From Paenibacillus sp. yr247 (GTDB lineage Bacteria; Bacillota; Bacilli; Paenibacillales; NBRC-103111), in the NCBI RefSeq assembly GCF_900103825.1, contig NZ_FNIF01000003.1, forward strand, positions 307,859 through 371,858: a stretch of 64,000 nucleotides of DNA, in the 5' to 3' direction. Position numbers and translations under genes: made by a program. The notes beneath the pieces are model-generated. The model saw only the letters and a list, made by a program, of their open reading frames with translations. It made no database searches and was not told the origin of the DNA. Below are positions 44,443-54,136 of the stretch, piece by piece; positions within the stretch are counted from its first letter, which is position 1, and each line of letters opens with the position of its first letter.

Positions 44443-45000
44443 TTAGATTCTGACTGGCTGATTTTCCTTAAAAAGTGTCGCTCCTAGCGTGTTCTGAAAA
44501 TGTCCTAACGCCCAATCATGGCCAAGCGGGTTAAAACTCGCTACCGCATCGGTATGAACCACCAACGAAAATCCTTTGTTATAGGCATCAACGGCGGTAT
44601 GCAGTATACAAATGTCTGTACATACTCCGACGAGATGCAGTTCCTGTATGCCTCTGGCTCGTAGCTGAAGTTCGAGATTAGTTCCGCAAAATGCGCTGTA
44701 ACGAGTTTTGTCCATCCAGTACATCCGATCTTGATGCTGCTTATAAACTCCGTCCAGTTTGCCATAGAGTGATCGGCCTTCCGTCCCCCGAATGTTATGC
44801 AGTGGGAATAAGCGATACTCGGGATGAAAGCGGTCCTCCTGATCATGAAGATCCACCGCCATGACTACCCAATCTCCTGCTGCTTCAAAAGATTCGGCAA
44901 GCTCCGTGATTCGTTCTTCAATATCAAGTGCCTGTTGTCCGCACGGGAGCTTCCCCACAACAAAATCAACGGTATAATCGATCACAATCAAGGCCCTCAT
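44443..45000 (-). CDS. pncA: Nicotinamidase (isochorismatase-like cysteine hydrolase)
   Basis: 185 residues from the ATG at 45000, nine bases after AAGGAG. The catalytic triad is visible: Asp in ALIVIDYTVDF, Lys in WMDKTRYSAF and Cys in LVGVCTDICILHTA. Metal ligands Asp/His occur in VDLHDQEDRFHPEY. It converts nicotinamide to nicotinate. In this cluster the next enzyme, PncB, is broken, so the nicotinate formed must be used by a copy elsewhere or lost. A palindromic operator lies 27 bases upstream. Confidence 0.88.
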   Translation of the reverse strand: MRALIVIDYTVDFVVGKLPCGQQALDIEERITELAESFEAAGDWVVMAVDLHDQEDRFHPEYRLFPLHNIRGTEGRSLYGKLDGVYKQHQDRMYWMDKTRYSAFCGTNLELQLRARGIQELHLVGVCTDICILHTAVDAYNKGFSLVVHTDAVASFNPLGHDWALGHFQNTLGATLFKENQPVRI

Positions 45001-45026
45001 AAGTACCATCTCCTTAAAAAAGGTTT

Positions 45027-45055
45027 ATTGATAATGTTATAATGACAATATCAAT
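45027..45055. promoter_or_regulatory. Candidate NrtR operator upstream of pncA
   Basis: ATTGATAATGT and ACAATATCAAT form an 11-bp inverted repeat (one mismatch) around TATAATG. The same pattern recurs upstream of the Nudix regulator gene at 45879-45907. Confidence 0.65.
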
Positions 45056-45072
45056 CGATAAAAGATAAGCGC

Positions 45073-45843
45073 CTAGCTGTAAATGGACAGCTGCGGCGTT
45101 AGATCGGTAAAACAGTATAACTGAGCTGCTCTTTGTGAGTAGCGGTTAGAAAGCTTCGGCTCTCCGTTACGGTCTTTTACTTCCTCAATAATTCCTTTGC
45201 GGCTTTGGGTGGAAGTGATTTTGCGAATAAAGTTCCTCTCCTCAAAATCCGGTACAACGGTTTGGATCACCTGATACAGCTCGCTAATCGTAAATTCCTC
45301 AGGAAGAAATTCCTTGGCTATCGTCGTCGTGAGCATTTTATCGCGGATTTCCTTCAGAGCGTCCATCAATATCTCCTTATGATCGAAGGCCAACTCCATT
45401 CGAAGAGCTTCCTCTAAAGGAAATAAGCGCACATCCGCTGCATCATCGTCAGCACGCCGTTTAGCCAACCACTTCTCATTAACTAACGCGAAGAAAGCGT
45501 GAGAGAGGATCCATCCTCTTGGATCACGTCCCGGTTTACTGTATACGTTAAAATACTCCATATGAACATCCGTCACGCCAGTCTCCTCTTGAAGCTCCCG
45601 TAGCGCACATTCGTACATACTTTCTGACTCTTTGCAGAACCCCCCGGGTAAGGCCCACTGTCCTTCATACGGCCATTTTTTCCTCTGAATCAGCAGGACC
45701 TGCAGTTCCCGTATAGGAAGAGCCTTTTTAGCTGTATTCTTTTCAGTAGAGGTAATGGTGAAGATGACAATGTCGCTTGGGGCACCGTCTGGAGTCCGGT
45801 ACTTATTAGATGTGTAGTTTGATTCGTTTTCGATGATATCCAT
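45073..45843 (-). CDS. nrtR: NrtR-type Nudix regulator of NAD metabolism
   Basis: 256 residues: a Nudix domain at about 20-160 and a winged-helix C-terminus (FTISELYQVIQTVVPDFEERNFIRKI), the standard NrtR layout. NrtR proteins repress NAD genes and release DNA on binding ADP-ribose. Here the Nudix box is intact: G, five residues, E, seven residues, REL-x-EE-x-GV in GFCKESESMYECALRELQEE. The protein may therefore also hydrolyse ADP-ribose. It is first in the cluster; the matching palindromes before it and before pncA fit auto- and co-regulation. Confidence 0.85.
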   Translation of the reverse strand: MDIIENESNYTSNKYRTPDGAPSDIVIFTITSTEKNTAKKALPIRELQVLLIQRKKWPYEGQWALPGGFCKESESMYECALRELQEETGVTDVHMEYFNVYSKPGRDPRGWILSHAFFALVNEKWLAKRRADDDAADVRLFPLEEALRMELAFDHKEILMDALKEIRDKMLTTTIAKEFLPEEFTISELYQVIQTVVPDFEERNFIRKITSTQSRKGIIEEVKDRNGEPKLSNRYSQRAAQLYCFTDLTPQLSIYS

Positions 45844-45878
45844 TGTTGCACCTGCTAATGTGTAATTCGTATTGTCGT

Positions 45879-45907
45879 TTTGATAATTTCATTATGACAT
45901 TATAAAA
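45879..45907. promoter_or_regulatory. Candidate NrtR operator upstream of nrtR
   Basis: TTGATAATTTCATTATGACA, then TTATAAA, aligned with the pncA site: TTGATAAT, T, AT, ATGACA, TAT and AA positions agree. It lies 36 bases before the nrtR start. Confidence 0.6.
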
Positions 45908-46168
45908 AGAAATGTCAAGTGCACAAATTTTGATGTGGTATAACCAACTCAAATTCTTGAGCTGGCCCAAATCGTCTACTCTATCAAGTACCAAGGACGG
46001 TGCGACAAAACAAATCAACCCCGCCTTTCGAATACTGTTACCTTTATATTTCAATGTCAACAACATCAGCTTGCTCCCAATATCTTCGTACAATAAATTC
46101 TTGCAGATATTGAAACCACTGGCGTTTTTGGCCTGTCAACCGAATCCAGCGGGGTCTTTTCATTTTTT
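45908..46168. other. Spacer without recognised gene
   Basis: About 260 bases. Short frames read something like ILELAQIVYSIKYQGRC or IETTGVFGLSTESSGVF on the + strand, but stops interrupt them and no start signal is present. Possibly a fossil. Confidence 0.3.
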
Positions 46169-46333
46169 TTAAATATGGTTATACTCGTCAATCGATTGAT
46201 GAACTGTTACGTCTGATTCGGAGTTCTCCAATTCCGAGGACAACTGCACTAACAATTGTTGCTCTTTATTGTTTTCCGCATTAGTATTTGCAGCATTTAG
46301 TGCCTGCTTAATCAATTCTTTTTCGTTTGCCAT
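46169..46333 (-). CDS. Small acidic protein
   Basis: Fifty-four residues, MANEKELIKQALNAANTN and onward, with AAGGAGG about ten bases before the ATG. It is hydrophilic, Glu/Asn/Gln-rich, and probably helical. No family is recognised. It stands between the NAD cluster and the broken DUF4139 gene. Confidence 0.5.
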   Translation of the reverse strand: MANEKELIKQALNAANTNAENNKEQQLLVQLSSELENSESDVTVHQSIDEYNHI

Positions 46334-46530
46334 ATCAAATTTCACCTCCTTATCCATGGAATTATGCCCAAAAAACCCAAAAAAAGCCCTCATCCACCGA
46401 AGTGAGTCAGGACAGTTGTTATGAATCAAACTGGGGAGGGTCATTCCTGGACGGTACGAATATAAGGACTCTGCCCCCGATCCCGTCAATCGCGATCATT
46501 TCATTTTTCCGGTTCCTTGAAGACAACAAA

Positions 46531-47298
46531 TTATTCCAAAAATAAGACTTGCTTCTCATCCATTTCCAACGTGAATCGGACAATAACCTCACTTCCCGCA
46601 GGGATGTCAATATTGTAAGAGACCGTATTCGATCCTTTCTTAGTATATGGATGTGACGTATCCGACACCCTCCAAAAGCGCTGATATATATAGTGTGATA
46701 GCTTGATATGAGCGGTTTCACTCTTATGATTTCGAATGATAACCTCGTGCGTTTCAGCTGTATGGCCGCGGTCGACACGCTGCAGCTCCTTACGTTGATG
46801 TTCGAATACAAGATCGAATGCTTCCCCGATATTTAAAGAGATAGATTCATTTCGGGGCGTATGTTCAATTGCATCCTCCCCAATAAATTCATTCTGGCCG
46901 TCTGCCTGATCCTCCTGATATACCTTAATCAATCCTTTTGGCAGCGGGAAGCCCATGTGGCTTTTCTCGTTATTTTCGAAGGCAACTATTATGTTCGCTC
47001 GTTTCCAACCCGTTCGGCATTCATAATATACATGGCAAGGAACATTATCTGCTTGGAACAGCCTAATTTGCTTGGACTGCTCATTCTTCAGTGTCGTTGG
47101 TTCATACAGAGAGTAGAGGTGGTAATCGGCAAATTCCCGTTCCTCGAAAGGCTCTCTAGACTCCTCGTGGTGTTCATGAAGTTTTTTTCCTCTAATAGTT
47201 AGTCCTTCTTCTAAGATGGGTGGTACAAGGACAATATATTGTTTTTTAATAAAACATAATAAAGTTTCTAAGTTTGTTGCTAGAATTGAATCAGCAGG
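46531..47298 (-). pseudogene. DUF4139-family protein lacking its N-terminal half
   Basis: The frame is open for 255 codons after a TAG, without a usable start before 46956. It reads FADYHLYSLYEPTTLKNEQS, KQIRLFQADNVP, then MGFPLPKGLIKVYQEDQADG, FIGEDAIEHTP and a final VRFTLEMDEKQVLFLE. These are the C-terminal blocks of DUF4139 (mucoidy-inhibitor-like) proteins, which normally have 450-600 residues with an N-terminal DUF4140 region. The front is missing here. A shortened protein from the ATG at 46956 (141 residues) remains possible. Confidence 0.55.
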
Positions 47299-47709
47299 CT
47301 AATGGCTTTTTTATTCCCCGGTTAGACAGATTCCCCGAAGTTCTGAAACAGATGATATTGCTGTAAATAATTCTTTTTTTGTTGCTTGTGATTCATCCTA
47401 AAAAATTTAGTATCATTATCTCAGTATCGTAATGAGTACGTAAGTCTTTATTCCATTAGAATCCGCATGCAGCAGCGGTACGATTCAGTTTACTTGCTGA
47501 TTCTTCGAATGCTGCAAGTTGATTGCTTCCATTTTTAATAGACTAATAACCGTTTTAGCTAGAGTTAAATCATGACTCTCTATGTCCCTAGAGTCCAAAA
47601 TGAAAAAACAACCTCTTCTATCCTCGGCGCTTGTTTTTCATTTGACAATGATTTTTGCTAATGTCATGGCTTTCATTTGATTACTACATTTGTATATATT
47701 ACTTGTACT
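47299..47709. other. Spacer without recognised gene
   Basis: About 410 AT-rich bases between the DUF4139 remnant and jetD. I find no coding frame with a start and no clear terminator for the Wadjet operon beyond weak T-runs. Confidence 0.35.
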
Positions 47710-48945
47710 TTATTTTTTCAAAATATCTTGAATCAAATGACGCAATAGTTTTTCCTGGTATCCAACCTTCTCATTATATAAGATTCTCTCTTTGACCCCA
47801 CCTAATATAGGATGTTGAATGTTTTTCAGCATCGATAGTCTGCGCGGCGAAAGCGGAACATGCGTTTTGCAAAATTCGTAATCCTCCTTGCTCATACGCC
47901 ATGGTACGAGTCGATCCCCAAACCTCTTCCAAAGACGCTCGCAGATAAGGAGCCCCTCCGGATCAAAGTCTCCTGAGTAGAACAGCGTTGAACCGCCTTT
48001 GACTAGTTTATCCAGCAGCAAAAGCGAACTGAGTTTAGGCTGCCCGTGCAGGCATACCAAAGGTGGCAGCACATCTGTAAATTGATCGAGCAACGCCGAA
48101 AATACACCAGAATTTTCAACTACAAACACACAACTTCCTATAATAGGAGATACTGAATCCAGTTTTATTACCTCGCGCAGTGGCACATTCAGAATCGCCC
48201 CTTCAGTATGCGCCTGCTCCCAATACGAAAAATTCGATGCATTTAAACCCGAAGCGCTTACGAAATTATGAACGTCGTCTTTCAGCAGTCCGGCAGCTGC
48301 GTAGAGCTCCACTTCTTCTTCTAGCGTCACCGAGTCCAGTGCCTCAAATAGAACTTTCAGCCCATCTGTTAGTAACCTCCCGTATCGATCCCCGTCGAAC
48401 GCGTGAGGATCGCCGGCTACCCGTTCGGAAAAAACCGGCAACCTCTCGTATCCCTCAACTGGAAGCTGGGAAAAGGCAATAAATATTGGCTCAAAATCCT
48501 GCAGCGCCTCTTCCCCTCTTTCTTCGTACATCCGTAGGAAAGATCCCGGCAAACTCTCCAGAATAGCCTTGGAGTTAGCGTCATCAAAGCGCATTGAAAG
48601 CTTTTGGAAAAAATCAACGCGATCGTTACGTTTGTTCTCTCTTGCACTTTTATTTGAAATGATCTCTTCGCCTGCATATTCATCTAACAACTCTTTCAAA
48701 GATACGCTGCCGAAAGCGGATCTCAGAAGCATCGCTTCGAACTTTAGAAGAGATACGGAATAGGAATCAGTTGGCACATCGCAGCGAAAGAATGAACTGA
48801 TGGATGCTACTTCTTCATTAGAGAGTTCCTTTAGTATGACTTCGCCGCCGATTCTACCGTGTCTTTTCACTTTCCGAATCATTTCTTTAAAAAGTCGGCT
48901 ATATCCGGGATCCCGTTGAAAATAAGCTGCCGCTTCTTTTTTCAA
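47710..48945 (-). CDS. jetD: Wadjet JetD (DUF2399 / TIGR02679): Toprim-type nuclease
   Basis: 411 residues from a TTG eight bases after AAGGAG. The C-terminal third carries the Toprim/topoisomerase VI-A-like fold: PLVCLHGQPKLSSLLLLDKL, then TLFYSGDFDPEGLLICERLW with the metal-binding Asp-x-Asp, as in TIGR02679 proteins. In Wadjet systems JetD cuts plasmid DNA after JetABC has extruded a loop and sensed a small circle. Gene order in transcription is A-B-C-D, and this is the last gene, 12 bases after the jetC stop. All expected acidic residues are present. Confidence 0.9.
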   Translation of the reverse strand: MKKEAAAYFQRDPGYSRLFKEMIRKVKRHGRIGGEVILKELSNEEVASISSFFRCDVPTDSYSVSLLKFEAMLLRSAFGSVSLKELLDEYAGEEIISNKSARENKRNDRVDFFQKLSMRFDDANSKAILESLPGSFLRMYEERGEEALQDFEPIFIAFSQLPVEGYERLPVFSERVAGDPHAFDGDRYGRLLTDGLKVLFEALDSVTLEEEVELYAAAGLLKDDVHNFVSASGLNASNFSYWEQAHTEGAILNVPLREVIKLDSVSPIIGSCVFVVENSGVFSALLDQFTDVLPPLVCLHGQPKLSSLLLLDKLVKGGSTLFYSGDFDPEGLLICERLWKRFGDRLVPWRMSKEDYEFCKTHVPLSPRRLSMLKNIQHPILGGVKERILYNEKVGYQEKLLRHLIQDILKK

Positions 48946-48957
48946 TCTAACCGCTCC

Positions 48958-51900
48958 TTATATACTGAGTTCGAGCTGCTCATCAAAACTAACTTCTACC
49001 TCTTTAGACATTAACGGAACCCGCTCGACTCCGTTCCAATAAAACTGCGCGACACTAGCATAGTTGGCATGCTGCGGTCTTAAAATATGGGAAATGGATA
49101 AGCTTTTTACGGTCGGATAATCTCCCCAGAGCGCCTGAGAAGTAAGTACATAGGAGATGTCCATTTCCTCAATCAAATCGAACATTTCCGTAATGTTCCG
49201 GTCATCAACACCGGCAAAAGCTTCATCCAATGTAACAAGCCTTGCCGCGTCATCATTGGCTCCTTCGTAACATGCATGAAGTGCAGAGAACAGCGGCACA
49301 TATACGGACAGAGCCCGTTGACCCCCGGAGGCCGTATTTAAGAACGTTTTGTTCACTTCTGCCCACTTGTTATCTTTATAGCACTCCAGTTTGAAATCAT
49401 ACCATTCGCGATAATCCAAAAGAATACGAAGTGCGTCTTGAATGGTTATGCTTGCGGTTTCGTCGCTCGCCCATTCCCGTGCGCGATCAATTTGTGCCCT
49501 GAAGTGTTTAGCAATCTTCTCATGATCACTTTCATTTAGAAGCTCGGGTTTTGCCATCAACAGTTCAACGAGTTCAGTTGTATGCAGTTCTTCCAAGCTT
49601 TCTGCCCTTTTCCCCTTCCACTCCAGCCGGAATGAAATAGAAGCGTTGCGCTTTTGCATAACGCGGTTCAAATTAGCAATCCAGCGCTTGGTTTTTGTTA
49701 TTTTTTCACGAATTGTCTGACCCAACGTATTTAAAATGATATCCTCAAACAATCGCTGGTGCTCTTCGCTAAGTGACATCTTTAACTGCTCAAGCTTCTC
49801 AGATACCTCTTTAACCGCTTCATTCGGATTCAATCTTCCGACTCCCGTTGCCACATCAAGCCCCCGCCGTTGGGCAATCAAACCGCCTCGGTTTTCAAAC
49901 ATCAATTTTAATTCAAATGGATAGTCAAGCAAACGTTCCTGCAGTAGCACGTTGTTGAGTTCAACCCCTGCATTTTCACTGCTTGTACCAGGACGGTTCC
50001 CAACAGATTTCGCAAACGAAAGGAGATCCGTTTGGATGTCTTCGTGAATCGGGAGTGTAAGTTCTTCTTTAAGAATTTGCTCTGCAGTAACCGTATTTTG
50101 AACGCACCGAGCATGTTCATTTTGAGCATCAATGACTTCAATCGCTATCTTCTCTTCGCTCGACTGCAATATACCCGATTGTTTTAAAGCATTTCGGAGA
50201 ATGATTGTTATTTCGTTTAACCTAAAAACGATGGCCCTGATACGCTCTTGAATTAGATCGGCGCCGACTTCATTCAGCCGCTGTTCAAGTGCTTGAAGGT
50301 TACCCGTAATCGCTGCGATGTCAGCGTCGATTTCAATCTGTTCACCGCGTACTTCAATGATGCGATCTTCAATTTCATCGATGCGCTCCTGTTCAGCGAT
50401 CAGATTGGAATGGAAATTCGCTTGGCGAATCGTTTTGTTTTGGATATCATGCACGGCATTTACATATGCCTGAGTCGCCAGGATAGCATTTTTGCACCCA
50501 GGCACAGTTAGTTCGATAGTAAGCTTTAAGTTCTGAAGATCTTTTCGAATGACCCTACATTCATCATATACGCGGCTGTGCTGCCGGTGGGTGTTATCGA
50601 GTGATTCTTGTAGACTGTCCAATTTACTGCGAAGCTTTGCGATTGCTTGCAGCGCTTTTAGAATGTCTGATGGGACAGGCAATTGTTTTTCGTCCTCGGC
50701 AATTTGAAATAGTTCCCGCTGTAGCCGATCCTGCTCGCTGCGCAATAACGTATAGCTTTCATCTTGCTCCTGAAGTAACTTCTGCTGCATTTCAATCATT
50801 TTACTTCTCAGTTTATCGCGAGCTGCTTTTCCCACATAACACTGATCGACCGTTTGAGCATGTCCAACTAAGGCACCGATGCGGTACTGTTTATCAGGAA
50901 GGATGATCGTGTGTCCCTCTCCACCTTCACTGACGGATATAGAAGACACATATCTGGATATTTGTTCCTCGCTAATCCCTGACTTACCTGTCGTGATCAC
51001 GACATAATCGAGCAGTGACCCTTGAGGTATAATTTCATCTGTACTTTGCAGAACGCAGTCTTCAAGAACTTCTTTCCCTTGCAGGGATGGCGCGATGAGC
51101 GCATCAAGCAGCCCGGAGGCGAAAAGGGCAGACTCCAAATCTAGACGCGTTTTAGAACATACGTTCTCTTTCCAATCAATCAGGGCAAAAAGCGGTGCAT
51201 GTGGTACACCTGCATGGCGAAGCGACTTGCGAAATGCATCAGCGCCTGCGCTTCTAGCCGGTTCTGGATCGATCATTTGCTGCCACCGGGTGAGTTCTGC
51301 TTTAACCTCGATGCGCTTCTTATCGCAATCGTTCAGCGCTTGCTTATTCTCGGACTTCTTTTGTACGAGTGCCTTCTCTTGTTTACGGGCGACGATTGTG
51401 ATGAGCGATTTGACGGAATCAAAGCCACGTTCCTCCGCAATCATCGAAGCCAAAGTAAATAGCTCCTTCTTTTGGTCATCGTCTAGAGAAAGTGAACGTA
51501 CGCTCGCTCTCCACGATGAAAGTTCTTGCATGTATCTCTCTTGCAGTCCAATCAATTCTTCTTTTAACTTGCGTGAATCATCGGTGACAGTATCAAAATC
51601 TTTTTGATATTCCGCACGTTCATCCAAAATCTCTTTAAGTCGCAGCTCCTTTGCTTTCAGAGAACTTAATTTCTCAAGTGCGGCGTTTAGCTCACCCTGG
51701 TAGTTTTGAACGCTCTGGATCCAAGCCTTGTAATCCGGTGACTGTTGCTGGACGTAATAGTTATGCTCCAAGTAGTCGCCTTCTTCAGCCAACTCCGCCG
51801 CTTCTTCTTGGGTCTCCTCTAAATCTCTCAGAACCGCATCCAACTCGGTTTGGGTTTGATCCCGAGCATCGATTCCGTTTTTTTTCTTTTTAAGTTCAGC

Positions 51901-53010
51901 ATGATATTGGTTCGTTTTATCCTGCGCCTGTTGGCTTTTTAGCTTCAGTTCTTTCTCAAGCCTTTCTTGTTTCTCGAGGAGTCCGAGCGCTTCATGATCG
52001 TCATAGATTTCTTTTTCGGCTAAGATGACCGTTTCCTCATTGCTTAACTCGATGATTCTTTGATCCATCTCTTGTTTTTCGCGAATGATGTTAATCTGGT
52101 CTGCTTTTATTTTCTCGAGTTTCTTCTTGCTTTCGATCTCACGGCTATAGACTTCCGTGTATTGCTTTGCTTTCTCTCTGATCACCGCTGAGTTGTATTT
52201 ATTGTAGGCTTCTGCAATGATTTGCAGTGATTTCAAGATCACGGTGCTAGCCTGGACATCGTCATGAATGTTATCAATGTGCTGAATGGAATCAATCAAC
52301 ACGCGTAGCTCGTCATCGGTGAGTCCTGGCATGGATTTCTTTAATATCTCATATACGGCTTTAAAGTTCATGTCCTTGGCGTTCGATAATTTCGGTGTTC
52401 GTAGCTGAACCAGAAGTTCGATCCAGTTTTGAAATACATCCATGGACGGAAAGCCGAACAACAACTTATTGACAGTCGTCGCATATTGCTCCTTGTCCTT
52501 TTCGTCAAAGTGCATGACCCCGTCGCCGAGATTTTTCCGGAGCTCCGCTTTTTGATAAGTGACCATCTCCGGCTCGCCTTCCAGATTCGTCCGGGTACGG
52601 ATCACATCAAAATCTTGACGGTACCGGGTATTATTGTTGACGATGAAATACCAGACATCGAGTTTGTTTTTACCCTTTCTTCCGTTTATCCCCATCCCGA
52701 GCGTTATGTACCGATCTTCACCTGGTTTCTCAAACTCGAGCAGGATATAGCTTGTGCGCTCCGTCCTGTCTTCCATTTTATTTTCAAAAAGTACGTAGTA
52801 GTCCATTTTACGGTCTCTACTACCAAACGGATCCAGTCGCTTTGGCGAGATATTCCCATCAAGCATGACAGGAAACAGGCTCTGCATCGTTACTGATTTC
52901 CCCGAACCGTTCTCGCCTCGAAGCAGCATTTTGCCATCACTGAAATGAAATTCTTGGTAGTCAAATACCCAAAAATCAATTAACGCCGCTCTACTCGGTC
53001 TCCACTTCAT
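48958..53010 (-). CDS. jetC: Wadjet JetC (TIGR02680): SMC/MukB-like ATPase
   Basis: A 1350-residue SMC-like protein. The N-terminal head has KMLLRGENGSGKSVTMQ (Walker A, residues 30-40). Long heptad-rich coiled coils span about 260-480 and 740-930, with a hinge-like region between. The C-terminal head has the ABC signature TASGGQRALSVYVPL and Walker B LVTLDEAFAGVDDRN. With JetA and JetB it forms a condensin-like loop extruder that recognises small circular DNA. It overlaps jetB by 20 bases. TIGR02680 at this length is typical of type II Wadjet. Confidence 0.93.
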   Translation of the reverse strand: MKWRPSRAALIDFWVFDYQEFHFSDGKMLLRGENGSGKSVTMQSLFPVMLDGNISPKRLDPFGSRDRKMDYYVLFENKMEDRTERTSYILLEFEKPGEDRYITLGMGINGRKGKNKLDVWYFIVNNNTRYRQDFDVIRTRTNLEGEPEMVTYQKAELRKNLGDGVMHFDEKDKEQYATTVNKLLFGFPSMDVFQNWIELLVQLRTPKLSNAKDMNFKAVYEILKKSMPGLTDDELRVLIDSIQHIDNIHDDVQASTVILKSLQIIAEAYNKYNSAVIREKAKQYTEVYSREIESKKKLEKIKADQINIIREKQEMDQRIIELSNEETVILAEKEIYDDHEALGLLEKQERLEKELKLKSQQAQDKTNQYHAELKKKKNGIDARDQTQTELDAVLRDLEETQEEAAELAEEGDYLEHNYYVQQQSPDYKAWIQSVQNYQGELNAALEKLSSLKAKELRLKEILDERAEYQKDFDTVTDDSRKLKEELIGLQERYMQELSSWRASVRSLSLDDDQKKELFTLASMIAEERGFDSVKSLITIVARKQEKALVQKKSENKQALNDCDKKRIEVKAELTRWQQMIDPEPARSAGADAFRKSLRHAGVPHAPLFALIDWKENVCSKTRLDLESALFASGLLDALIAPSLQGKEVLEDCVLQSTDEIIPQGSLLDYVVITTGKSGISEEQISRYVSSISVSEGGEGHTIILPDKQYRIGALVGHAQTVDQCYVGKAARDKLRSKMIEMQQKLLQEQDESYTLLRSEQDRLQRELFQIAEDEKQLPVPSDILKALQAIAKLRSKLDSLQESLDNTHRQHSRVYDECRVIRKDLQNLKLTIELTVPGCKNAILATQAYVNAVHDIQNKTIRQANFHSNLIAEQERIDEIEDRIIEVRGEQIEIDADIAAITGNLQALEQRLNEVGADLIQERIRAIVFRLNEITIILRNALKQSGILQSSEEKIAIEVIDAQNEHARCVQNTVTAEQILKEELTLPIHEDIQTDLLSFAKSVGNRPGTSSENAGVELNNVLLQERLLDYPFELKLMFENRGGLIAQRRGLDVATGVGRLNPNEAVKEVSEKLEQLKMSLSEEHQRLFEDIILNTLGQTIREKITKTKRWIANLNRVMQKRNASISFRLEWKGKRAESLEELHTTELVELLMAKPELLNESDHEKIAKHFRAQIDRAREWASDETASITIQDALRILLDYREWYDFKLECYKDNKWAEVNKTFLNTASGGQRALSVYVPLFSALHACYEGANDDAARLVTLDEAFAGVDDRNITEMFDLIEEMDISYVLTSQALWGDYPTVKSLSISHILRPQHANYASVAQFYWNGVERVPLMSKEVEVSFDEQLELSI

Positions 53011-54136
53011 TCACTTGTTCTCCTTTAAGATAAATTTTTCCGGTGACGCGAACGACATGCGGGGCAATAATCACGGTATGCGCATCAGGTCGTTCAATCA
53101 TTCCCCAACTCATCAAGTACCTCGTAATTTCCTTATCTAAGGATTCGAGCTTCAAATCGGCGTAGTCCGTTTTCCAATAAGAGCTGTTTTCATTTTTCAA
53201 TTGGAGCAGCATTTCTTCCCAATCGAAACGGTTCATGGTGATACTGCCTGCATCGTCCGGCATAATGTCACTGTTCAAATACTTTAACTTAAGACACTCT
53301 GCAAGTTGCAGCGCCAGATCAGAGATGGAGGAGTCTGCTGGAAAATCACGCATAGTACTTCCCTCCGGATCGCGTCGCACACATATGACGCCCTCGGTAT
53401 AAAACTCTGCTTGGAAGTGCGTGTGTATGAATAGATCTTTTTTAAGCACCGGGAACTGCTTTTTGATGTACTGGACATCTTCAGGCTCTTGACGCGAGAA
53501 CAACAGCGCAGGTTCAAGTAGCAGCGTGCGGTAGATACGCTGCCTTCTCTCTTTCGGAGGAAGCCCGGTGAAAAGATCTGGGTTCTGAAGACCATCCCTG
53601 ACCGCGCAAGGAAATTGCCGGATGAAGAATCGGGCGATCGGCGGAATTTTAAACAACACTTCTTTTTCGAATGCATCAATATCCCCGTCACGATGAATTA
53701 AAATTCCCATTCGCATCGTATATTTAAACACGCGGATCAAGCTTAGCCGATTCCGGTGCTTTTCTAAAAATTTCTCATCCTGCTCCCCTAAATTGGCTCG
53801 GAGCTCTTCGCAAAAATCGCTGATCAAGAACGTTTCATCATAGCGCCCTTCAAAAAAGGCAAAGAGTGAAAAGAGAATCGTATAGTCCATTGAGCTTTTG
53901 AAAACATCTGGTTCCAACACCATATGTTCACTTGCCACAGCTGGAATTTTCTCGAGGCGCGCAAACATTTTACGGTGCACCACTAATTCAAATCCTAGTT
54001 TTTCTCGAAACCAGATTTTCAACTGCGGCTCAAACTTTTTCACCAGATCAAACTCTTCCTGTTGTTCTTCCCTGACAATCCAATACTGTTCTAGCAATAG
54101 TCTAGATGCCTTCTTTAATCCATCCTCAGTCTTCAT
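52991..54136 (-). CDS. jetB: Wadjet JetB (DUF2398 / TIGR02678): kite-like subunit
   Basis: A 381-residue protein. Matches to TIGR02678 proteins include YTILFSLFAFFEGRYDETFLISDFCEELR, here visible as ILFSLFAFFEGR, and a winged-helix C-terminus ending in VRVTGKIYL. In condensin-like complexes the equivalent KITE protein binds the kleisin. Its start overlaps the jetA stop as ATGA, and its end overlaps jetC, so subunit production is coupled. Confidence 0.9.
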   Translation of the reverse strand: MKTEDGLKKASRLLLEQYWIVREEQQEEFDLVKKFEPQLKIWFREKLGFELVVHRKMFARLEKIPAVASEHMVLEPDVFKSSMDYTILFSLFAFFEGRYDETFLISDFCEELRANLGEQDEKFLEKHRNRLSLIRVFKYTMRMGILIHRDGDIDAFEKEVLFKIPPIARFFIRQFPCAVRDGLQNPDLFTGLPPKERRQRIYRTLLLEPALLFSRQEPEDVQYIKKQFPVLKKDLFIHTHFQAEFYTEGVICVRRDPEGSTMRDFPADSSISDLALQLAECLKLKYLNSDIMPDDAGSITMNRFDWEEMLLQLKNENSSYWKTDYADLKLESLDKEITRYLMSWGMIERPDAHTVIIAPHVVRVTGKIYLKGEQVNEVETE

